From the NCBI GenBank assembly GCA_037446555.1, contig JBBIIK010000017.1, positions 7,321 to 71,320 on the forward strand: a DNA stretch of 64,000 bases, in the 5' to 3' direction. Positions 37,337 through 46,308 of the stretch are shown here, piece after piece (the stretch's first letter is position 1; each line of letters opens with the position of its first letter). Source of the DNA: JANWVO01 sp037446555. Its GTDB lineage: Bacteria; Acidobacteriota; Terriglobia; Bryobacterales; Bryobacteraceae. Below the pieces are notes generated by a model. That model was not told the origin of the DNA and did not search any database. It was given only the letters and a program-made list of their open reading frames with translations. Made by a program: the position numbers and the translations under genes.

Positions 37337-39238
37337 TCACTGCCCGAGGTACAAGGCGGCGAAGCGCTGCGCCTCCTCTTCCACCTTCTCCTTCGGCACC
37401 GCTTTCGGGCTCGTATAGCGGAGCGACGCGAGACTCATCTTCGGCGCCAGCGCCGCCCAGACGAGCTGCACCTTGTGCGCCCCGTACCAGACGCTGCCGT
37501 TATGGTCCTCCGTGCGCGCGCCCTTCCAGCCGCGCAGGTTCCAGACCTTGAGGTGGACTTCCGGGAAGAACTCCTGCATGGCGCCGAGGTTCATGTTGGC
37601 GGGACGGTCCGTGTAGGGGACGCCGCCTTCGAGGATCTCCAGTTTCTCGAGCCCCCCGCCGGAGGCGGTGACGAAATGCGAGCGCAACTCGAAGTCGCCA
37701 CGCCAGCGGATGGTGGTGCGCACGCGGGCGGTGACGCCCTTCAGACGGATCTCGTAGGCGAGTTCCACGCTTTCGGCCTCGACGGAGCTTTCCTCGACGG
37801 GGCCGCGGCAGGCGCACTCGCCGGTGGCCGGATCGCGCAGCAGCACGATATTGTCGGGCGTGGGCTTTTGCGTGTCGTGGTTGACGGCGAAGGGGAAGTG
37901 GGAATTGTAGGCCAATTTGTTATATTTGTCGCGGTAATGCGGCTCGGTTTTCGTGGAAAGCGCGTTGTAGATCCACACCTGTCCGCTCGTGCGGGCGCCG
38001 CGGACGAGGAGCCCGGCCTCGGGAATGGCGACCGCGTAATCGGACTTCTCCACCGGAAGCGGCTCAGGCGGTGCGGTCCAGAAGGGGTCGCCGTCGGGGA
38101 TCCGCCAGAAGTCGAACGCCTGCATGCCCCAATAGGGGTGCCCGCCGTCGATGTAGGACTCGCAGATGTCGCGCGTGCCCTCGCGGGTATAGGTTTCGCG
38201 GAGCTTGCCGGCGGCGGCGTCGAAGGCGCCGAGGTCCCACTGCCAGAAGATGTTGCGCTCCACCATGCGGCGCAGCAACCCGGGCGAGTGCGGCCAGAGC
38301 CCCTGCCGCCAGGCGAGCACGAAGGGCGTGAGGCACGCCCAGCGGTAGATGAGCGAGCGCCCGTAGAGGACGTGCCCGCCATGATTGGCGAAGAAATAAG
38401 GCGCGATTTCGAGATAACTCTTCAGTCTTTCCGTAAATTTCTGGCGGAAGTCCGGATAAAGCGGTCCAACCAGCTCGTTCCAATAGAGGAAATGCGAGGC
38501 AAAGACCCAGGAATTGTAGTAATCGAAGGCGGCGCCTTTGAGCGTATCGTTGTACCAGCCGGACGTGCCGGCGGCCATCGAGTCCAGCGCGCGCAAGTCG
38601 GCGAGCATCCAGCGCTCGTCGAAAGAGAACTCGGGGCGGATTTCACGCAGCCGGCGGCAGGCAGCCTGGACGACGGCGGTGAACCACGCCCAGTTGTTGT
38701 TGCGCACCGGGACGCGGCAGCAGGAGGCGAGCCACGCGGCGACGTTGCGCACCTGGCGGGCGTCGAGAGCGGGCAGGACGATGTCGCGCGCCGTCCAGAG
38801 GCTCCAGGCCACGATCGAGGCCTCCACCTGCCGCTGGTTTTGTCGGTCCTCCGGCGACGGGAGCCAGTAATCCGGGCACTCGGGGTCCGTGCCGTTGGCG
38901 AAGGCGGAAATCATGGCCTCCCGCGCGCCGAGATCGGGCTGGCGTCCGCCGGCGGCCCACGCGGCGAGCGCGGGCAGCATGCGGGTGACGCCAGTGGCGC
39001 TGAGGCCGGACTTGGCCAGGTAACTCTTTGTGACAGTCGCTTGGGGAAATTCGACCACGGCGAGCGTAGGGGAGGTGCGGCGCGCGGCTTCCAGATATCC
39101 GCGGACGATCTCGAGAAACGCCTGGCGGACGCGCTCGCCCGGAGGCGGTGGCGTGGGCGGCTGCTGGGCCTCATTTTTCTTGCCCCGCTGCCCCATTGCG
39201 GCCGCAGGCACAAGAGCCAGGAATTCGCGGCGAACCAT
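37337..39238 (-). CDS. DUF2264 domain protein, exported
   Basis: Encodes 633 residues from ATG 39238. VRREFLALVPAAAMG is a twin-arginine-like leader. The body matches DUF2264: LLPALAAWAAGG, FASHFLYWNELVGPLYPDF, YFFANHGGHVLYGRSLIYRW and FWRIPDGDPFWTAP. The first half is an alpha-helical toroid as in polysaccharide-acting enzymes; the second half is beta-rich. The family is found beside glycoside hydrolases and lyases, so uronic-acid or plant glycan breakdown is plausible, but no catalytic residue is proven. The 136-base gap to mutS holds only short GC-rich hairpins and no gene. Confidence 0.85.
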   Translation of the reverse strand: MVRREFLALVPAAAMGQRGKKNEAQQPPTPPPPGERVRQAFLEIVRGYLEAARRTSPTLAVVEFPQATVTKSYLAKSGLSATGVTRMLPALAAWAAGGRQPDLGAREAMISAFANGTDPECPDYWLPSPEDRQNQRQVEASIVAWSLWTARDIVLPALDARQVRNVAAWLASCCRVPVRNNNWAWFTAVVQAACRRLREIRPEFSFDERWMLADLRALDSMAAGTSGWYNDTLKGAAFDYYNSWVFASHFLYWNELVGPLYPDFRQKFTERLKSYLEIAPYFFANHGGHVLYGRSLIYRWACLTPFVLAWRQGLWPHSPGLLRRMVERNIFWQWDLGAFDAAAGKLRETYTREGTRDICESYIDGGHPYWGMQAFDFWRIPDGDPFWTAPPEPLPVEKSDYAVAIPEAGLLVRGARTSGQVWIYNALSTKTEPHYRDKYNKLAYNSHFPFAVNHDTQKPTPDNIVLLRDPATGECACRGPVEESSVEAESVELAYEIRLKGVTARVRTTIRWRGDFELRSHFVTASGGGLEKLEILEGGVPYTDRPANMNLGAMQEFFPEVHLKVWNLRGWKGARTEDHNGSVWYGAHKVQLVWAALAPKMSLASLRYTSPKAVPKEKVEEEAQRFAALYLGQ

Positions 39239-39276
39239 GCTTCCGGCATTATGCCGCAAGGCGCGTGCGGCGTGCG

Positions 39277-40311
39277 TCAGCCGAGCTTCGGCGGCAGCTC
39301 GGTCAGGGGCCCCTTCCACTGGAGCATCCGGTCGAGGTCGGCGTGGAGGCGGTACTCGCGGCGCACGGAGTCGAGGTTTTCTCCGCGCAGCTCGATGCGT
39401 GCGCGGTCCCAGACGCCCACGCCGGTCTCGCCGCACCATTGCAGGTAGCCGAGGTGTTCGGGATCGATGCCCATGGCTTCGGCGCCGATGCGGTCCGCGG
39501 CGACCATGTCGGTGGAGGCGATGGCGATGCGGTGGTCGACGGGCGTGCCGGAATTCGGCCCGTTGCCCTCCATGCCTTCGAAGCCGTCCAGCACGCCGAT
39601 GCCCCAGTTGCGGCAGAGCCGCTGCGCGGTGAGCAGGATGTCGTAATGCGTCTGGCGCACGCCGCCGTGGTAGACGCGCTTGTCGTTCCAGCGGGGCGTC
39701 TCGCCGCGGCGGTAGTGAAGCGGCGCGCCGAGCGCCATGTTCTTGATGTTGAGCGTGGCGATCACGGTGTTGTGCGTCTTGAGCATGGCGCTGGAGATGA
39801 CGAACGCCTCGGGATCGCACAGCCGTTTGGCGAGCCGCACGGGCTGGATGTGCAGATCGCCGTTGAGGATGTGGAGCACTTCGTACTGCCCCTCCTCGTT
39901 GAGGTCCACCAACTCGACCCTCATGCCCTTGTGGTCGCGGATGGCCTCTTCGTAACGGAAGTTGGCGTAGCCCTCCGTGGTGAAGCCGGCGGAGGACTCG
40001 GCGATGTAGACGGGGCCCTTCCAGCGGTCGGCGAGATAGTCGAGGATGCCTTGCAGCGCGTCCACGTGGGTGGAGGCGAGCTGGCGCGCGGTGTTGACGA
40101 TGTTGGGCTTGATGATGACGGACTTCTTGCCGGCGAGCTTCTGCCGGATGTCGCGGTCGAGCAGCCGGAGCGCGGCGTGGATGTTCTGGCGCCGGCTTTC
40201 ACCGCGGACAAGGGAGACGGGCGCCTGAGAAGCGGCGCCCGGAAGACGCCGTGCCGCCAGAAGGCCGGCGGATGCGCCGAGCAGGGACCGTCGGGTAACT
40301 TTGTGCTCCAT
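39277..40311 (-). CDS. DUF362 domain protein with Tat leader
   Basis: Encodes 344 residues. VTRRSLLGASAGLLAARR is a twin-arginine leader. The DUF362 fold follows: VIIKPNIVNTARQ, IAESSAGFTTEG, a VISSAMLKTHNTVIATLNIKNMALG-like central block (about 195-220) and VDHRIAIASTDMVAADRIG. DUF362 proteins often go with iron-sulfur redox proteins. The divergent neighbour at 40375 is an aldo/keto reductase with two ferredoxin-type clusters, so a joint redox role is possible. It is 38 bases upstream of the DUF2264 gene and may share a transcript with it. Confidence 0.88.
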   Translation of the reverse strand: MEHKVTRRSLLGASAGLLAARRLPGAASQAPVSLVRGESRRQNIHAALRLLDRDIRQKLAGKKSVIIKPNIVNTARQLASTHVDALQGILDYLADRWKGPVYIAESSAGFTTEGYANFRYEEAIRDHKGMRVELVDLNEEGQYEVLHILNGDLHIQPVRLAKRLCDPEAFVISSAMLKTHNTVIATLNIKNMALGAPLHYRRGETPRWNDKRVYHGGVRQTHYDILLTAQRLCRNWGIGVLDGFEGMEGNGPNSGTPVDHRIAIASTDMVAADRIGAEAMGIDPEHLGYLQWCGETGVGVWDRARIELRGENLDSVRREYRLHADLDRMLQWKGPLTELPPKLG

Positions 40312-40329
40312 AAATTACGCCTCTGGTTG

Positions 40330-40364
40330 TATAGTATGATCAGACCGGATTCTCTGTAAAGGAG
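40330..40364 (+). promoter_or_regulatory. Candidate -10 and strong ribosome binding site
   Basis: TATAGTATGAT at 40330-40340 gives TATGAT as a possible -10. AAAGGAGG at 40357-40364 lies 10 bases before ATG 40375. No convincing -35 is seen. The 63-base gap must also serve the divergent DUF362 gene. Confidence 0.4.
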
Positions 40365-40374
40365 GCATTTCTTC

Positions 40375-41496
40375 ATGCAGGCGACACGGCGTGGATTTCT
40401 GGCGGGGACGGCGCTGCTGGTAGGGCCCCGCTCGTTGAAGGCGGCGCCCGGCGAGATGCTGAAGCGGAAGCTCGGCAAGACGGGCCTGGAGCCGACCCTG
40501 CTGGGATTCGGCTGTATGACGACCACCGACGCCACGGTGATCGAGCAGGCGGCGGATGCGGGCGTGAACTGGTTTGACACGGCGCGTGGCTACCAGAACG
40601 GCAACAACGAGCGCATGGTGGGCGCGGCGCTGAAGAGCCGACGGCAGAAGCTTCACATCACCACCAAAACGCCGGCGCGGAACAAGGCGGACGCGCTGGC
40701 GCACCTCGACACGTCGCTGCGCGAGCTGCAGACGGACCATGTGGACGTCTGGTATCTGCACAACCGGTCGAATCCCTCCGATTGCCCGGACGAGCTGTTC
40801 GACGCGCAGGACGAGGCGGTGAAAGCGGGCAAAGCCCGCTTCCGCGGGGTGAGCTTCCATGCCAACCACGAGCAGATGTTCCGGTTCCTGATCGACAAGG
40901 GGCGGACGGAGGTGATCCTGGTGAGCTACAACTTCGCCATGGGGGACAAGATCGAGCCGCTGATGAAGGAGGCGTCGGACAAGGGCATCGGGATTGTGGC
41001 GATGAAGGTGATGGCGGGCGGCTACCGGCGGTTGCGGGAAGGCGACCCGATGCGGGAGAAGATGGCGCGCCCGGGGGCGTTTGCGGCGGCGCTGAAGTGG
41101 GCGGTGCGGCGCCCGTTTGTGCACACGTCGATCCCGGGCATTCTGGATCTGGACCAACTCGACGAGAACTGGCGCGCGGTGGTGGCGGGCTGGAAGCCGG
41201 AGGCGGACGGGAAGCTCCTGGCGGCGCAGATGGACCTGATCGGCCCCGTATACTGCCGCTCCTGCGGCGCCTGCACGGGCGCCTGCCCGAAGGGGCTGCC
41301 GGTGAGCGACATGATCCGCTATGTGACCTACGCCGACGGGTACGGCGAGTTCGCGCTGGGGCGGGATCAGTTCCGGCTGCTGCCAGAGAGGGTGCGCGAG
41401 GCGCGGTGCTCGGACTGCGCGGTATGCGCGGTGCGGTGCCCGAACGGCGTGCAGGTGGCGCGGCAGGTGGCGCGGGCGCAGGAGCTGTTCGCATGA
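40375..41496 (+). CDS. Tat-exported aldo/keto reductase with C-terminal ferredoxin motifs
   Basis: Encodes 373 residues. ATRRGFLAGTALLVGP is a twin-arginine leader. The aldo/keto reductase barrel starts at KRKLGKTGLEPTLLGFG and holds the tetrad Asp and Tyr in NWFDTARGY, Lys in ITTKTPA and His in WYLHNRS. The last 80 residues carry CRSCGACTGACPKG and CSDCAVCAVRCPNG, two 4Fe-4S-type clusters. Export with clusters already loaded fits the Tat route. The electron donor may be the clusters rather than NADPH. The stop overlaps the next start as ATGA at 41493-41496. Confidence 0.9.
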   Translation: MQATRRGFLAGTALLVGPRSLKAAPGEMLKRKLGKTGLEPTLLGFGCMTTTDATVIEQAADAGVNWFDTARGYQNGNNERMVGAALKSRRQKLHITTKTPARNKADALAHLDTSLRELQTDHVDVWYLHNRSNPSDCPDELFDAQDEAVKAGKARFRGVSFHANHEQMFRFLIDKGRTEVILVSYNFAMGDKIEPLMKEASDKGIGIVAMKVMAGGYRRLREGDPMREKMARPGAFAAALKWAVRRPFVHTSIPGILDLDQLDENWRAVVAGWKPEADGKLLAAQMDLIGPVYCRSCGACTGACPKGLPVSDMIRYVTYADGYGEFALGRDQFRLLPERVREARCSDCAVCAVRCPNGVQVARQVARAQELFA

Positions 41497-42314
41497 GGGC
41501 GGCGGCGTTTTTGCTGGCGTCTCTTGCGGTGTTCGCGCAGAAGCCGGACTGTTCGATCGTGCCGGGCGCGAAGCAGCAGGGCGAGGCGCGCGAGTTCGAC
41601 ACCGACACGCTGTACGAGTACATGAACGGCAATTCGGAGGGCTACTTCCTTTACGGGTTCCGCAAAATGCACGGCGTCACCTGCCAGGCGGGGCAGGTGA
41701 CGCTGATCGTCGACCTGAGCGAGTTCGCCTCGCCCGAGCACGCCTATGGAATGTTCACCGGCAACTTCGATCCGCGGCTGCCGGTGGAGAAGATCGGCGC
41801 GGGCGGGCAGGCGACGCCGCGGAAAGTGATTTTCGCGAAGGGCCATTACTTCGCCGAGATCGCGGCGGAGCCGGAAGGAGAGCACACGGAGCTGCTGCGG
41901 AAGGCGGCTCTCGAGTGGGCTTCCCGGCTGCCGGGCGGCACGGCGCCGCCGGCGGCGCTGGGCTGGTTTCCGAAAGAGGGCGTCCAGCCGGGCTTCCCGC
42001 GGCTGGTGCCTCAGAGCGTGCTCGGGCTGCGGCTGCTGCGGCGCGGTTACTTGGCGCAGTACGGCTACGGCCGCGCGGTGGTGGTGGAGGAAGGCTCGCC
42101 GGAAGCGGCGCGCGGCGTGTTGGAGAAGCTGAAGGAGCGATTTTCGCCCAACGAGCCGCTGGCAGGCGGAGTGGAGGGCTTCACTGCGCAAGACCGGTTC
42201 CTGGGGCGCGTGTGCTTCTTCCTGAAGGGATCGAGGATCGGCGGTTGGACGAACGTGCAGGAGGGGCGGAACCCGGCGGAGCTGGCAGCGGGGCTCTCCG
42301 GGCGGATGCCCTGA
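41493..42314 (+). CDS. DUF6599-like exported protein
   Basis: Encodes 273 residues. It opens with a signal peptide (MRAAAFLLASLAVFAQ). The pattern DTLYEYMNGNSEGYFLYGF, LIVDLSEFASPEHAYGMFTGN and late FLKGSRIGGW matches a family I recall as DUF6599, exported proteins of Acidobacteriota with two similar halves. Function is unknown. It is coupled to the ferredoxin-tailed reductase by an ATGA overlap, which suggests a joint role in the periplasm. A hairpin that may end transcription lies 40 bases after the stop. Confidence 0.7.
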   Translation: MRAAAFLLASLAVFAQKPDCSIVPGAKQQGEAREFDTDTLYEYMNGNSEGYFLYGFRKMHGVTCQAGQVTLIVDLSEFASPEHAYGMFTGNFDPRLPVEKIGAGGQATPRKVIFAKGHYFAEIAAEPEGEHTELLRKAALEWASRLPGGTAPPAALGWFPKEGVQPGFPRLVPQSVLGLRLLRRGYLAQYGYGRAVVVEEGSPEAARGVLEKLKERFSPNEPLAGGVEGFTAQDRFLGRVCFFLKGSRIGGWTNVQEGRNPAELAAGLSGRMP

Positions 42315-42353
42315 GGGCAGTCCGGAGGAAGCCGGGGAGGGAAGATAAGAAGA

Positions 42354-42391
42354 CCGCACGGCCTGAGTCCGTGGCGGACCGGGCCGTGCGG
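42354..42391. terminator. Hairpin terminator between convergent genes
   Basis: CCGCACGGCC at 42354-42363 pairs perfectly with GGCCGTGCGG at 42382-42391 around an 18-base loop. On the minus strand the stem is followed by a T-rich run (TCTTCTTATCTT), so it best fits the end of the TonB-dependent receptor gene. It may also slow + strand transcription. Confidence 0.6.
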
Positions 42392-42413
42392 CAAGTCTGA
42401 GCACAGGAGTTGC

Positions 42414-45400
42414 TCAGAAGTCGTAGCGGAGCGCTGCCTGGATGACGCGGGCGCTGCCGACGGTGCTGGAGATTCGTCCGACCGTCTGCGGCGTGGTGAT
42501 GGTGGCGCCGGGCAGGCCGAAGTTCACGTTGTTGAAAGTGTTGTACATCTCCCAGCGGAAGGTGGCGCGGTGCTGTTCGCCCCACGGCATCTTGAACCGC
42601 TTGACGATGGAGGTGTCGAAGTTGAGGAAGCGCGGGCCGCGGAAGGAATTGCGGCCGGACGTGCCCATCTCGCCGGCAGCGGGGAAGGCGGAAGCGGCGG
42701 TAAGCGCGGCGATCTGTTCGGAGGTGAAGTACCACACGGCGCCGTCGCGCCGCTGGACGGAGCCGATGTTGCGGTCGCCGCTGTAGTTGATCCATGTGGT
42801 TGCCGTGGAGGGGCCTGTGAGGCGGCCCGAGGACATGGTGAAGACGCTGCCGGACTGCCAGTTCCCGAGCACGCCGAGGTCCCAGCCGCCGAACAGGGCG
42901 TTGAGGACCGGGTGAACGTCGGACATCCAGCGGCGGCCGCGTCCGAACGGGAGCGTGTAGGTGCCGGACCAGTTGAACACGTGGGGGCGGTCGGCGACGC
43001 CGCGGCTCTTGTTGAGAGCCATGTTGTAGTTGTCGATGGGGGCCGTGAAGCCGTTGCCATCAGCACTGCCGTTGTCGAGCGACTTGGAGAACGTGTAATT
43101 CAGCTCGAACTTCAGCGCGCCCATGGTGCGGCGGAAGCTCATCTGAAGCGAGTCATACCAGCTCGAGCCGTCCTGGGTTCCCAGCAGAACCAGGTTGTAC
43201 TGCGGGAAGTTGCGCAGATAGAACGGCGAGATGCCGGCGGCGGTGTAGAGAGTGTAGTTGTTGCGGTCCAGGTTGTTGGCCGCCGTGTTGGCCAGCTGCT
43301 GCTGGACGGTGGTGGCGCCGAGGCGGCTGATGACCGCCTGCGGGGTGCCGAAGATGCGCACGAGGGTGTTGGTGGCCGAGGGGGCGGCGCCGGTGCGCTG
43401 GAAGTTGACGATTTCGCGGAAGGCGTTCAGGAAGTCGCCGTAGATGCGGGGCTGGTTGACGTCGACCCAATTGAAAAGCTTGATGCCGCGCGTGCGGACA
43501 TACGAGACATCGAGGATCGTGTTGCGCATCAGCTCGCGCTGGATGCTGAGGTTGTAGTGCTGCACGTAGCCAGTGCGCAGATTGGGGCCAAAGACGACGA
43601 TGGAGGTCTGACGGTTGGTGGGGAGAACAAGCTGCGGTGCGGGCGGCGCAGCGGGCAGCGCCGGGTTGTCGCGGACGCGGACATCGGATCCGGCGGCAGT
43701 GTTGGGGAAGGTTTGCACGGTCTGGGCGAAGCCGGGGGTGTTGCCATCCACGAGGCTCGCCGTGGCGCCGATCATGCGGTCATAGAAGACGCCCCAGCTG
43801 CCGCGGACCGCCCACTTGCCGTTGCCGGTGGGATCCCAGGCGAAGCCGACGCGGGGCGCGAAGTTGTTCTTGTCGGTGTTGTACCAGCCGGAGGCGCGCT
43901 GAATTTCGGTGTTGTCGAGCTGGTTGAAGTAGCCGATCTGTTCGATCTGCTTCAGCGTTCCCTGAAGGCGGTCCCGTTCGGTAGGGGCGCCGAAGATCTC
44001 ATAGCGGATGCCGACGTTCACGGTCAGGTTGCGCGCGATCTTCCAGTCGTCCTGGACGAAGCCTGCCCAGTCGCGGAAAAACGTGTTGCGGACGCGCGGC
44101 TGGCCGGCGGGCTGGAACTGCTGAAGGTCGGAGTAGAAGGTCGTGGTGATGTTGCCGACACGGCCGAGGATGTCGTTGTAAAGGTTCTCGAACCGCTGGC
44201 GGTCGGCGGAGCTGATCGCGGAGCCCGACGGGCCGATGGACAGAGGCGGGACGTTGTTGTTGGCCGTGGACAGGCTGATGTTGGGGTAGATGCCGGCCGC
44301 GTTGTAGCCCCACTGGAGCGTGCGCTTGAAGGTGAAGCCGGTCTTGAACGTGTGCTTGCCCTTCATCCAGGTGAGGTTCTCAGTGAGATCAATGACTGGC
44401 GAATTCCGGCCCTGCGGGAAGTTGGGCAGGATCGGGTTGGTGTAGGAGATGGTGAGTACCTGGGGGCCGGCGACGCGGGCGGGGCGGCGGAAGTCAACAC
44501 TGGCCGACTGGTAGCCGACGCGGAGTTCGTTCACCAGGGAGGAGGTGATGGCCCAGTCGGATCCGATCGAGTAGCCCCATCGGATGCCGCCCTGCGTGCC
44601 CTGGGGCTGTCCGGGGAAGGTGGCGTCGGCGCCATTGAGCTGATCGATGAAGTCATTCTTGAACCAGCTGTGGCGGTAAAAGACGCGGTGCGTGGAAGAG
44701 ACGTTGTAATCGCCGCGGATGGTGAACTGGTGCGTGTCGAAGCCGGCGGGGTTATTGAAGCGGAAGCCGGCGGTGTTGAGCCCGTCGCCGACGTCGGTGT
44801 TGTTCGGCGCGGGGAGCATATCGATCAGCTTCTTGGTGGCCGGATCGAATCCAAGCGCGCGGGGATCGTTTGCGACGATGTTGAAGGACTGGACCGAGCC
44901 GCCGCCCGGAGGCGTCCAACGGAAGATTCCCTGCTTGGCCTCATTGGTGAGCACGGTGCGGTTGCGGACGACTTCCTGCGCGGTACGGACGCTCTGCCAG
45001 TTGCCGAAGACGAACCACTTCTCCTTGAGGATGGGGCCGCCGATCGACGCGCCAAACGTGTTCTGGATGAACTTGGGGCGGGCGACGCCGCTGGCATTGT
45101 TGAAGAAGTTGTTGGCGTTGAGCTTGGTGTTGCGGAGGAACTCGAAGGCGTTGCCGTGCCACTGGTTGGTGCCGGAGCGTGTGATCATCTCGATCTGCCC
45201 GCCGGCGTTGCGCCCGTATTCGGCCTTGCCGCCGTTGGTGATGACGCGGAACTCCTCGATCGAGTCGACATTGAAGGCGGTCAGGGACAAGCCGAGGCGG
45301 GGCACGACCGCGTCGTTGGCGTCGATGCCGTCGAGGCGGGCGTTGTTGGAGCCCTGCCGGGTGCCGTTGACGCGCGAGAAGGTGTTGTCGCCGGGATTGA

Positions 45401-45899
45401 TGGACACTCCCGGCGTGTAGGGAACCAGCGCCATCGGGTTGCGCGCGAGCTGCGGTAGGGTGTCAATGTCGCGGAGAGTGACGCTGCGGCCGACCTGGGC
45501 GTCGGAGGTGTTGACTCGGATCGCGCTAGCCTCCACTGTGACGCTTTCGGCCAAAGACCCCACCTCGAGCTGGACGTCCTGCCGGATGGTGACTGCCACG
45601 TTGAGCTCGATGTTCTCCACCTGCGCCTTGCGGAAGCCGGGCGCTTCCACCGACAGCGAATAATTGCTGGCGGGAAGAGAGGGGAACAAGAAGTAACCGA
45701 TTTCGTTCGTGGTAGCCGAAACAGAGACGCCGGTGCGGTTGTTGCGAACCGAGACGCTGGCGTTCGGGACGACAGCGCCAGCGGGGTCGGTGATCACTCC
45801 CTCGATTCGGCCGTTAGACACTTGCGCCGCTGCCATGCCGGGGAGGAGAACGGCAAAAGCGACGGCGCCGATCAGACCAAGCGCGTTGCGAAAGTGCAT
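42414..45899 (-). CDS. Oar-like TonB-dependent receptor with carboxypeptidase-regulatory domain
   Basis: Encodes 1161 residues from ATG 45899. The signal peptide (ALGLIGAVAFAVLLPGMAAAQ) is followed by a carboxypeptidase-regulatory-like domain (GVITDPAGAVVPNASVSV, about 33-115) and a plug-like region (RDIDTLPQLARNPMALVPYTPGV). A very long outer-membrane barrel ends in RYDF with a terminal Phe, as barrel proteins do. GAAGG/GGAG lies upstream of the ATG. A long frame before the ATG is not typical leader sequence. Such Oar-like proteins are numerous in Acidobacteriota and are thought to bind or take up large polymers. The substrate is unknown. Confidence 0.92.
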   Translation of the reverse strand: MHFRNALGLIGAVAFAVLLPGMAAAQVSNGRIEGVITDPAGAVVPNASVSVRNNRTGVSVSATTNEIGYFLFPSLPASNYSLSVEAPGFRKAQVENIELNVAVTIRQDVQLEVGSLAESVTVEASAIRVNTSDAQVGRSVTLRDIDTLPQLARNPMALVPYTPGVSINPGDNTFSRVNGTRQGSNNARLDGIDANDAVVPRLGLSLTAFNVDSIEEFRVITNGGKAEYGRNAGGQIEMITRSGTNQWHGNAFEFLRNTKLNANNFFNNASGVARPKFIQNTFGASIGGPILKEKWFVFGNWQSVRTAQEVVRNRTVLTNEAKQGIFRWTPPGGGSVQSFNIVANDPRALGFDPATKKLIDMLPAPNNTDVGDGLNTAGFRFNNPAGFDTHQFTIRGDYNVSSTHRVFYRHSWFKNDFIDQLNGADATFPGQPQGTQGGIRWGYSIGSDWAITSSLVNELRVGYQSASVDFRRPARVAGPQVLTISYTNPILPNFPQGRNSPVIDLTENLTWMKGKHTFKTGFTFKRTLQWGYNAAGIYPNISLSTANNNVPPLSIGPSGSAISSADRQRFENLYNDILGRVGNITTTFYSDLQQFQPAGQPRVRNTFFRDWAGFVQDDWKIARNLTVNVGIRYEIFGAPTERDRLQGTLKQIEQIGYFNQLDNTEIQRASGWYNTDKNNFAPRVGFAWDPTGNGKWAVRGSWGVFYDRMIGATASLVDGNTPGFAQTVQTFPNTAAGSDVRVRDNPALPAAPPAPQLVLPTNRQTSIVVFGPNLRTGYVQHYNLSIQRELMRNTILDVSYVRTRGIKLFNWVDVNQPRIYGDFLNAFREIVNFQRTGAAPSATNTLVRIFGTPQAVISRLGATTVQQQLANTAANNLDRNNYTLYTAAGISPFYLRNFPQYNLVLLGTQDGSSWYDSLQMSFRRTMGALKFELNYTFSKSLDNGSADGNGFTAPIDNYNMALNKSRGVADRPHVFNWSGTYTLPFGRGRRWMSDVHPVLNALFGGWDLGVLGNWQSGSVFTMSSGRLTGPSTATTWINYSGDRNIGSVQRRDGAVWYFTSEQIAALTAASAFPAAGEMGTSGRNSFRGPRFLNFDTSIVKRFKMPWGEQHRATFRWEMYNTFNNVNFGLPGATITTPQTVGRISSTVGSARVIQAALRYDF

Positions 45900-46308
45900 T
45901 TCCGAAGGCTCCTTCGTTGCAATCCTTGTTGGCCTGGCGGCTGGAGACCGCCGCCGCGCCTCTGTCCGGACGTTCCGTAGAGGCCGCGATGGCCGGCTCC
46001 GAGCGTGGGAGAGTGGCGACGTAGCCCCTGTTCGCACCCCGGAATCCCCAACGATCAAGCCCAGATGGGCAGATTTTAACATGAGTAAATTCCTTCCGTG
46101 CCAGCGGGTTAGAGGATTGTTGCCATGAAATTTCTTTCACCTGAGGGGCGGAGGGGCAAGGTTTTGTGCAACCCCCGGAGTGTGCGCCAAGTCCAAGGAA
46201 CTGAACGCCGGTTTTTCTGGCGTTGTTCTATACTAAATGCTGGGCATGAGTCGGGCGGCGGCTGCCTCCGGCGGCCCGCTGAGCTGGGGCGAGCAGGAAA
46301 ACTTCGAC
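45900..46308. promoter_or_regulatory. 409-base divergent intergenic region
   Basis: This gap must carry the promoters of the receptor gene (minus) and the S41-like operon (plus). Seen are TATACT at 46229-46234, a possible + strand -10 without a clear -35, and a short AACGCC/GGCGTT hairpin just before it at about 46204-46224. TAAAAT lies on the minus strand (46073-46078). No gene is supported inside: the open frames here lack family features. Confidence 0.4.

Noticed and set aside
42570..45458. 962-codon + strand open frame opposite the receptor
   Set aside because: Val/Gly/Asp-rich shadow of a barrel protein; the minus frame has a signal peptide, plug and C-terminal Phe.
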